NCBI GenBank assembly: GCA_900642245.1
Contig: CAAAJI010000728.1
Span: 1-23,744 of the forward strand
Length of the DNA: 23,744 bases
DNA from: Fragilaria radians
Lineage: Eukaryota > Bacillariophyta > Fragilariophyceae > Fragilariales > Fragilariaceae
Reading direction: 5' to 3'
The position numbers and the translations under genes were made by a program. Position 1 is the first letter of the stretch. Every line of letters begins with the position of its first letter. The notes beneath the pieces were generated by a model. It was not told the DNA's origin, did not search any database, and saw nothing but the letters and a program-made list of their open reading frames with translations. Positions 18,745 to 23,744 of the stretch are shown here, piece by piece.

Positions 18745-20455
18745 CCCCAGGATGATTATTCATCATGAGACTTTGGATTACAATAAACATTGTCTGATCC
18801 CATTTGGAAGCTATGTACAAGCTCACAACGAGCCAGAACCTTCCAACTCCCAACTCCCACGCACATTGGACTGTATCTATCTTAGATACATGCATAATAA
18901 ACAAGGCGGACACAAATTACTGGATCTTAGAACAGGGTCAATTATTCACCGCAGAGTGGTCACTCAAGTTCCAATGGGTAGAGATGTAATTGACTTGGTG
19001 CATGCAATGGCTGATCGTGATAATATGCCTTCTGGATTAAAAATCACCACACGAAGTGGAATTATACTACATGACAACACTTCCATTGCAGGAGTGATTG
19101 ATGCAAATACAGATGCAGATGCAGTCAATGAGACCAATGATGATATGGAAACCGAAGCTGATGATGATAATGAGATTTATGATAATGATGAATTGGATCC
19201 AAATGAGATTGGTAATATTGTGCCAGAAATCAATCCATATAATAATAAACAACATGAGGAGAATCATGATGATGGGCAAGATGATGAAGAATACCCTACA
19301 AATGATATAGATGACGCATCCAATGAAAGTGTCTCAAGTCAAGATGATGAAGATAATGATCAAGCAAGGCAGACTTACAAAACCACCCAATCTAGAAGAG
19401 TGTCAAAGCCACCAGTTAAGCTTTCTTTTTCACAATATAATATTCCAACACAGGGATATCAATATATTGAATACACATATAATTCAGCAAAAGCATTTGC
19501 AGTCTCTTTGAATCACATGCTTGATAATTCAAAGCAGTATTTTCAATTTGTACAGACGTATAGCTTTAATAAAGGGATTCATTGTTTTGGTAAGAAACGA
19601 TGGGATGCTGCTTTTGGAGAGATGAAGCAATTGAATGACAGAGAAGTCTTTGAACCAATTGATGTGTCAAAGTTGAGCGCAAAAGAAAAGAGACAAGCAT
19701 TGGAGAGTTTGATTTTCTTGGTTGAAAAGAAGGATAACACAATAAAGGGTAGAACTTGTGCTAATGGCAGTGTGCAACGTGAATTTGTTAGTCGTGAAGA
19801 TGCGACAAGCCCTACAGCAGCGACTGAATCTATATTTTTGACAGCAACCATCGAGGTTGAAGAAGGTAGAGATGTAATGACAGTTGACATCCCGAATGCA
19901 TTTGTGCAAACAGAGTTAGATTTGAAGAAGGAAAAAGTTATAATGAAAATTCGAGGCATTTTAGTTGATATGTTGGTTGAAATCAATCCAGAGATTTATA
20001 AGGACTATGTTGTCTATGAAGGAAAGAATAAGGTTCTTTATGTAAGAATGCTGAAAGCATTGTATGGGATGATACAATCCGCGTTATTGTTCTATAAGAA
20101 GTTCCGGAAAGATTTGGAAGGAATCGGTTTTAAAATTAATGATTATGACCCGTGCGTGGCAAATCGGATTGTAGATGGAGAACAACAAACAATCACATGG
20201 CATGTTGATGATGCCAAGTCAAGTCATAAAGATTCAAAGGTTAATGATAAGTTCTATGATTGGTTACAAAAAATGTATGGAGATGAAAAGATTGCATTGG
20301 TTAAAGCAAAAAGAGGAAAGATACATGATTATTTAGGAATGAAGCTTGCTTACACAACACCAGGGGTAGATAAGGTTGGCATGAAAAGCAATATTGAAGG
20401 AATTATTGCTGAGTTTCCTGAAGAAGTACCTGAAAGTATTAGAAAGTGCCCGTGA
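18712..20455 (+). pseudogene. Copia integrase C-terminus, acidic linker and reverse transcriptase
   Basis: The frame is open from about 18712 and its first ATG is at 18752, but that is a continuation of the polyprotein, not a start. It begins with the integrase tail (PYYSPRMIIHHETLDYNKHC, GSYVQAHNEP, RTLDCIYLRYMHNKQGGH, LLDLRTG, VIDLVHAMADRDNMPSG). Next comes a highly acidic, low-complexity linker at about 19075-19365. The RT then reads KKRWDAAFGEMKQLNDREVF, KRQALESLIFLVEKKDNTIK, GRTCANGSVQRE, MTVDIPNAFVQTEL (first catalytic Asp), LKALYGMIQSALLFYKKF and TWHVDDAKSSH (HVDD instead of YVDD, both Asp present). It ends at TGA 20453-20455, after which the same frame continues into RNase H. Confidence 0.88.
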
Positions 20456-21178
20456 AATGATGATTTATTCAAAATAAATCCAAACAGTAAACCATTACAA
20501 AGTGAAAAAGCAAAACTTTTTCATACGTTTGTTGCTAAAATACTATTTCTGAGTAAAATAACAAGATGTGATATACAACCAGCAGTCGCTTTCTTAACTA
20601 CACGTGTGAAGAATCCATGCGAAGAGGACTGGACAAAGCTATTTAAAGTGATTCACTATCTTAAGTCAACAACAAACGATACATTGACTCTAAAAGCAGA
20701 TGGTACCAGAATCATAAAATGGCATGTGGATGCATCGTTTGCCGTTCACAATGATTTCAAGAGTCACACGGGTGGAGTTATGTCTTTGGGAGCAGGAGCA
20801 ATTCAAACAGTTTCCACAAAGCAGAAAGTGAATACCAAAAGCTCTACCGAAGCAGAATTGGTATCGCTGGATGATGTTATCTCAAAAGTGATGTGGACAA
20901 AATTGTTTCTTGAAGCACGAGGATATGATATTAAGGAGAATATTATCTATAGAGATAACCAAAGCTCAATGAAACTAGAGATGAATGGAAAAATTAGTTC
21001 AAGCAAAAGGACAAGACATTTCAACATTAAATACTTCTTTATTACTGACCTCATCGCAAGAGGAGAAGTTTCAATCCAATACTGTCCAACTGGTGCAATG
21101 ATAGCTGATTTTATGACAAAACCATTAACAGGACAAAAGTTTAGAGATATGAAAAAAGCAATTATGAATGAGGAATGA
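20456..21178 (+). pseudogene. Copia RT/RNase H linker and RNase H
   Basis: Same frame as the RT, separated from it only by the TGA at 20453-20455. It reads KLFHTFVAKILFLSKITRCD, the connection region, then RNase H: KWHVDASFAVHNDFKSHTGG (first Asp), STEAELVSLDDV (Glu), YRDNQSSMKLEMNGK (Asp), KRTRHFNIKYFFITDL and QYCPTGAMIADFMTKPLTG. It terminates in TGA at 21176-21178, 28 bases before the 3' LTR. RNase H removes the RNA strand during reverse transcription. The catalytic residues look intact. Confidence 0.88.
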
Positions 21179-21197
21179 AACTGCACCAGTTATCCAG

Positions 21198-21205
21198 CAG
21201 GAGTG
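21198..21205 (+). promoter_or_regulatory. Short purine-rich tract before the 3' LTR
   Basis: CAGGAGTG directly precedes the LTR start TGTTG. It is a weak polypurine tract by composition, but the same bases precede the LTR of the decayed minus-strand element (6255-6262), which supports a role in plus-strand priming. Confidence 0.5.
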
Positions 21206-21401
21206 TGTTGCAGTAACTTAGTTATTTTAGTGATACTCGTCATACAAGTACGGAAGAAAGAAGAAAAAAGAAAATTAGAAACTCTGCGAGCCGGACGAGG
21301 CGAAGAATGCGAAGAATCATATTTTAGTCTAGAATCTAAGACCTAGTAGCAAACAAGTGATTTGAAGGATTCTTTTTACTTTCGACAAAGTAATTTCAAC
21401 A
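21206..21401 (+). repeat. 3' LTR of the copia element (196 bp)
   Basis: Same ends as the 5' LTR, and includes the 9-bp segment missing there. It carries ATATTTTAGTCTAGAAT at 21319-21335, which pairs with 17 consecutive bases at the primer-binding position of the element. Confidence 0.95.
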
Positions 21402-22186
21402 ATCCCTACGTTCTTCCGGGAGTCTTGGTCGTGGATGGGTTGATCGTTTTATGCAACAACATCCGGATTTGACTTAACGTTCTGCTCAGATCATCATAAG
21501 AGTACGAAAGGTAGCTACTTTGGAAAGCTTCAACATGCTAGCCATGAAAATAGCGAAGCACATACTCGAGCACAAATTGACAGCCGATCAGATCTTCAAC
21601 ATGGTTGAAACTGGATTTGCCCAGAAATTGAAGTCCAAGAAGGTCATTGCTATGGATGGGTCTAGAAACCTTTGGTCCAAAGCCATAGATGCAATTTTTC
21701 ATCCTACTCTGACTGCCTGCGTATCAGCAAGCGGATTTGTTGTGCCACCATTGCCAATAGTTCCAGAAAACAACTAAATCAAGATGTAATGGATGAGTGC
21801 TTAATTCCTGGTGCTGCCATTACCACCGCATCTCTTTCTATCTAATGTGGCTTACTCATTTTGAGAAGAAAGTCAAATGACCCATTATGCTCATTTACGA
21901 TGGTCACGGTAGCAACTACAACAATGAGATAATTGCCAAAGCCGTAAAACTGAAGATCATCCTTGTTTTGCTACCTGCTGCTCTATGTGAGAATTGAGAT
22001 AGAAAAATTATGTCTTATTTTAAGGAAATTATGAAAAACTACTCTTGTTTTCTAATCATGAAAGATTGAAGTCTTGACTGACTAATTTTTCATTATGATA
22101 ATATTTTTTTAGATCAGTCTTTTATTTATTGTCTTTTGGCTGTGCCAGCTGTTCACTCCTCTTTATTTAGAGATAAACATATGAAT

Positions 22187-22195
22187 TATAAATAG
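22187..22195 (+). promoter_or_regulatory. TATA box within the solo LTR
   Basis: TATAAATAG, about 208 bases into the 514-bp insert, where an LTR promoter would be expected. Confidence 0.4.
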
Positions 22196-22277
22196 GTTCG
22201 TGAAACACATGTGATTTATTATCACCTAATTTTTAGAGACCTTTGATTAGTATCATCTAAAATTTGCAAACGGGAAG

Positions 22278-22311
22278 AAACAACAAATAGTATTATTGTC
22301 ATTTGTTGTTT
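22278..22311. repeat. Hairpin inside the solo LTR
   Basis: AAACAACAAAT (22278-22288) and ATTTGTTGTTT (22301-22311) are perfect inverted repeats of 11 bp separated by a 12-base loop. Confidence 0.7.
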
Positions 22312-22408
22312 TTAGATGTGCTAATATATCTGATATCTTTATCATCTAGATTATCATGTACTAGCAACACTGGACGTCTCCAAATGTTGGTACAAAATAA
22401 CATCTCTT

Positions 22409-22435
22409 GAATTAATCTCTTTTATAGATTAATTC
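22409..22435. repeat. Second hairpin inside the solo LTR
   Basis: GAATTAATCT (22409-22418) and AGATTAATTC (22426-22435) are perfect inverted repeats of 10 bp with a 7-base loop. Confidence 0.7.
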
Positions 22436-23025
22436 GATGTGTTTAATTTAAATCATAAAGTATTATCTTCTAGGATTGTAGAATATAGTACACCTGCCAA
22501 TGCAACACATATGTTATAGCCATTGGATGTATCCGTCATCAAGCCTTTAAAAAGGGTCCTGAAATCATGCATAAACAATTACATGATATCAGAGGGGACA
22601 ACAACAATACCTAAGAAGACTGCATTAAAGATTGTGTCCAAAGCCTGGCAAACATGAATTGTTGAAAAAGAAGACAATATTATCCATGGATTTGCTTCCT
22701 GTTTCCTGTATATATCCACAAATGCAATGGCACTGGCATCTATTTCATGATGGTAGAATTCAGAAACAACTGTTATCTCCCTCTTGGATTAGAGCTAATC
22801 CAGACAGAAATTCTAACTCTGCCCCCTATGCCAAATTATCAAAGCAACGGCGGAGTACGATGGATGTCAAGCTTTGATTATTGACTTGGGAAATGTTAAA
22901 TGAAATCGATATTTGATTAAGCAAGCTTCACATTTTGATGGACCATTAACTGATGTGATTTCTATATCCTATTCTTAATAACATGATTGGTTGTACACAT
23001 TCTTAAATATATGTACGAAACTGTA

Positions 23026-23050
23026 TGGGCCATATGCTGATGTTTTACGT
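23026..23050 (-). repeat. Right terminal inverted repeat of the pogo-like element
   Basis: The reverse complement reads ACGTAAAACATCA, then GCA, then TATGGCCCA. TA follows at 23051-23052. Confidence 0.85.
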
Positions 23051-23153
23051 TAACGTTAATACTAAATTGATATGGCAACGAAGGCTGTGATTATACTGTT
23101 AATTGTCAAGTCAAAAATGCAGAGTCCACAGTAGTTTATAAATCAATTTTTTA

Positions 23154-23744
23154 ATGCCAATGGAACGGAAGGATGTCTCAAAATCAGGACGAGCCACTGT
23201 TCTGTATGTATTGAAATCGGATGCGAAGTATGTTAAGGAAGCGTTAGAGAATGTGAATTGTCTAGACAAGGAGTTTCGGATGGTCCGTGCTTCAGATGAT
23301 CTGATTGCAATTCCTGTGACACAACTCTCGGCCTTGGAGGAGAACGATGCTTTCTTGAAGAAAGTAGTTAAGTTTGGTGATCACGAGTGCCCATACAGCA
23401 CATCAAGATTAGGTAATGGTCAATTAGATATAAATAAGGATCTGAATCGAGTCCAACAAGGATTATGGAATTTTCTCAATCAAGATCCCTTAACATTGCC
23501 ACATATTCAACAATTGAATACGCAGACGTGTCCTAAGAAATTGGAGTTATTTGGTGACGATCGAACTTTAATAATACCTAGAAAGGCCTTTTCTACAAAG
23601 GATGCATCTTTTCAAACTCTAGTGGGTGATCAAGATCTCATGCATCTTTGGAAAAATTTGGCGGACATCTTTGGCAGTTCTCGTGTCGCCAGAAGAGGTG
23701 ATATTGATCGCGACAGTCCTATCCGAGAGAGTGGACACGAACTG
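23154..23744 (+). CDS. TYW2: tRNA wybutosine-synthesizing protein 2 homologue, 5' part
   Basis: An open frame of 197 codons runs from ATG 23154 to the window end without a stop, so the gene is cut by the window. An in-frame TAA at 23139-23141 fixes the start at 23154 or at the second Met, 23160. The N-terminal domain includes residues 14-30 (ATVLYVLKSDAKYVKEA). The part most typical of TYW2 is residues 129-186: KLELFGDDRTLIIPRKAF, then HLWKNLADIFGSSRVARRGD followed by IDRDSPIRES, matching the LW..VA..LGV.RLAR.G.I..D..R.S pattern preceding the methyltransferase fold. TYW2 transfers the 3-amino-3-carboxypropyl group of S-adenosylmethionine to the tricyclic base at position 37 of tRNA-Phe, in the cytosol. 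The catalytic Rossmann domain would lie beyond the window. The related Trm5 family is a less likely alternative. Only 101 bases separate its ATG from the TA next to the transposon end, so upstream promoter elements may have been displaced. A TTTATAAAT lies at 23135-23143, very close to the ATG. Confidence 0.75.
   Translation, partial: MPMERKDVSKSGRATVLYVLKSDAKYVKEALENVNCLDKEFRMVRASDDLIAIPVTQLSALEENDAFLKKVVKFGDHECPYSTSRLGNGQLDINKDLNRVQQGLWNFLNQDPLTLPHIQQLNTQTCPKKLELFGDDRTLIIPRKAFSTKDASFQTLVGDQDLMHLWKNLADIFGSSRVARRGDIDRDSPIRESGHEL

Larger units (their letters stand above)
16272..21401 (+). mobile_element. Young, full-length Ty1/copia retrotransposon (5130 bp)
   Basis: Bounded by LTRs that begin TGTTG and end CAACA, with the target duplication ATCCC at 16267-16271 and 21402-21406. 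The order gag, protease, integrase, reverse transcriptase, RNase H is that of Ty1/copia. The LDNQST protease motif and HVDD box recall copia lineages seen in diatoms. The two LTRs differ by two substitutions and one 9-bp indel, so insertion was recent relative to the host transposon. Coding capacity is broken by three TGA codons (17102-17104, 17402-17404, 20453-20455) and two single-base frameshifts (near 17640 and at 18711-18714). It inserted in the same orientation as the host transposase. Confidence 0.95.
21979..22492 (+). mobile_element. Probable solo LTR (514 bp) inside the transposase pseudogene
   Basis: The insert starts TGCTCTAT and ends ATAGTACA, giving TG...CA ends with partial inverted symmetry (6 of 8). 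CCTGC is duplicated at 21974-21978 and 22493-22497. Removing the insert and one CCTGC rejoins the transposase frame exactly (LLPA to NATHML). A TATA box (TATAAATAG, 22187-22195) fits an LTR promoter. No coding capacity. It does not resemble the LTRs of the copia elements in this window, so it comes from another family. Orientation is inferred from the TATA box only. A non-autonomous DNA element is the alternative, but the 5-bp duplication and TG/CA ends favour an LTR. Confidence 0.7.
15987..22916 (+). pseudogene. Pogo/Tc5-like transposase, split by two insertions
   Basis: The coding segments are 15987-16271, 21407-21978 and 22498-22916. The ATG at 15987 opens MASSRKPS, then a TGA. The psq-type helix-turn-helix follows (NAIKETLPGGK, frame change, HGIPYRTLKK), then the Tc5/CENP-B-like second DNA-binding part (EAELNMHNWIVEMQENGFPV, GNKIYQEMYGS). 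After the copia insertion it continues RGWVDRFMQQHPDLT, a TAA, TLESFNMLAMKIAKHI and IFNMVETGFAQK. After another frame change come WLTHFEKKVK and PIMLIYDGHGSN. Across the solo LTR it continues LVLLPA into NATHML, a TAG, then PLDVSVIKPLKRVLKSC, and ends around RRSTMDV and LLTWEMLNEIDI. Both junctions are in frame once each insertion and one duplication copy are removed. The usual DETGF catalytic box reads VETGF, so the first acidic residue is lost, while the Asp of DGH and of PLD remain. Most stops fit C-to-T change (CGA to TGA, CAG to TAG). Confidence 0.85.
15851..23050 (+). mobile_element. Pogo/Tc5-like DNA transposon hosting two nested LTR insertions
   Basis: The ends are imperfect 25-bp inverted repeats, with 21 of 25 positions matching and all four differences transitions. 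Both carry CGTAAAACATCA, three variable bases, then TATGGCCCA reading inward. A TA dinucleotide flanks each side (15849-15850 and 23051-23052), the target site used by Tc1/mariner and pogo elements. Subtracting the copia insertion (5130 bp plus 5-bp duplication) and the solo LTR (514 bp plus 5-bp duplication) leaves about 1546 bp, a normal size for a pogo-type element with a single transposase gene of about 425 codons. The transposase is dead. The right end is 103 bp before the TYW2 start codon. Confidence 0.85.

Noticed and set aside
19067..19310. Antisense and shifted frames over the copia acidic linker (Ile- or Met-rich)
   Set aside because: These are shadows of the GAT-rich coding repeat of the acidic linker, not genes.
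17102..20455. TGA as a reassigned sense codon
   Set aside because: The likely original residues at the three TGA positions differ (Cys in the zinc knuckle; probably other residues at the other two). The TPR-like gene terminates with TGA and TYW2 uses TGG for Trp. Mutation is simpler.
22632..22877. Independent 81-codon gene
   Set aside because: It is the C-terminal frame of the transposase pseudogene, in the order and orientation expected after the PLDVSVIKPLKR block.
1..23744. CRISPR array, prokaryotic operon or rRNA genes
   Set aside because: No regularly spaced identical repeats with unique spacers, no Shine-Dalgarno-led gene clusters and no rRNA-like conserved blocks. The content is eukaryotic.

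Overview
The window looks like nuclear DNA of a unicellular eukaryote, most likely a diatom or another stramenopile. It is AT-rich, has very few intact genes, and has no operons or bacterial ribosome binding sites. It carries Ty1/copia retroelements with the non-canonical protease motif LDNQST and an HVDD reverse transcriptase box, a Crypton-type tyrosine recombinase, and a gene start for the eukaryotic/archaeal tRNA-wybutosine enzyme TYW2. Only two stretches look like living host genes: a minus-strand open frame with TPR-like helical repeats (3149-4081) and the 5' part of TYW2 (23154 to the window end). A possible minus-strand exon sits at 111-235.

Layout. 1-3148: essentially gene-free. 3149-4081: TPR-like gene on the minus strand. 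4380-5723: a 1344-bp non-autonomous DNA transposon with 14-bp terminal inverted repeats and a 6-bp target duplication. About 6049-8110: a decayed minus-strand copia pol ending in an LTR. 8532-8703: a 42-bp-period tandem repeat. 9034-10653: a minus-strand Crypton-type tyrosine recombinase pseudogene. 11008-11643: an orphan open frame. 12425-13655: a second decayed copia pol of a different lineage on the plus strand. 13656-15850: nothing recognised.

15851-23050 is a nest of three elements. A pogo/Tc5-like DNA transposon (25-bp inverted repeats, TA target site, about 1.55 kb without insertions) carries a transposase pseudogene. A 5130-bp copia element (16272-21401, LTRs of 187 and 196 bp, 5-bp duplication ATCCC) and a 514-bp probable solo LTR (21979-22492, 5-bp duplication CCTGC) have each landed in that transposase. 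Removing each insertion with one copy of its duplication lets the transposase frame read straight across both junctions. The right end of the transposon lies 103 bp upstream of the TYW2 start codon.

The most interesting signal is in the young copia element. The bases starting exactly at the end of its 5' LTR are not an obvious tRNA primer-binding site. They are instead the perfect reverse complement of a stretch inside its own LTR (15 nt against the 5' LTR, 17 nt against the 3' LTR). This is the geometry of Tf1-type self-priming and would be unusual for a Ty1/copia element. The element is young by its LTRs (two substitutions plus one 9-bp indel) but carries three in-frame TGA codons and two single-base homopolymer frameshifts.
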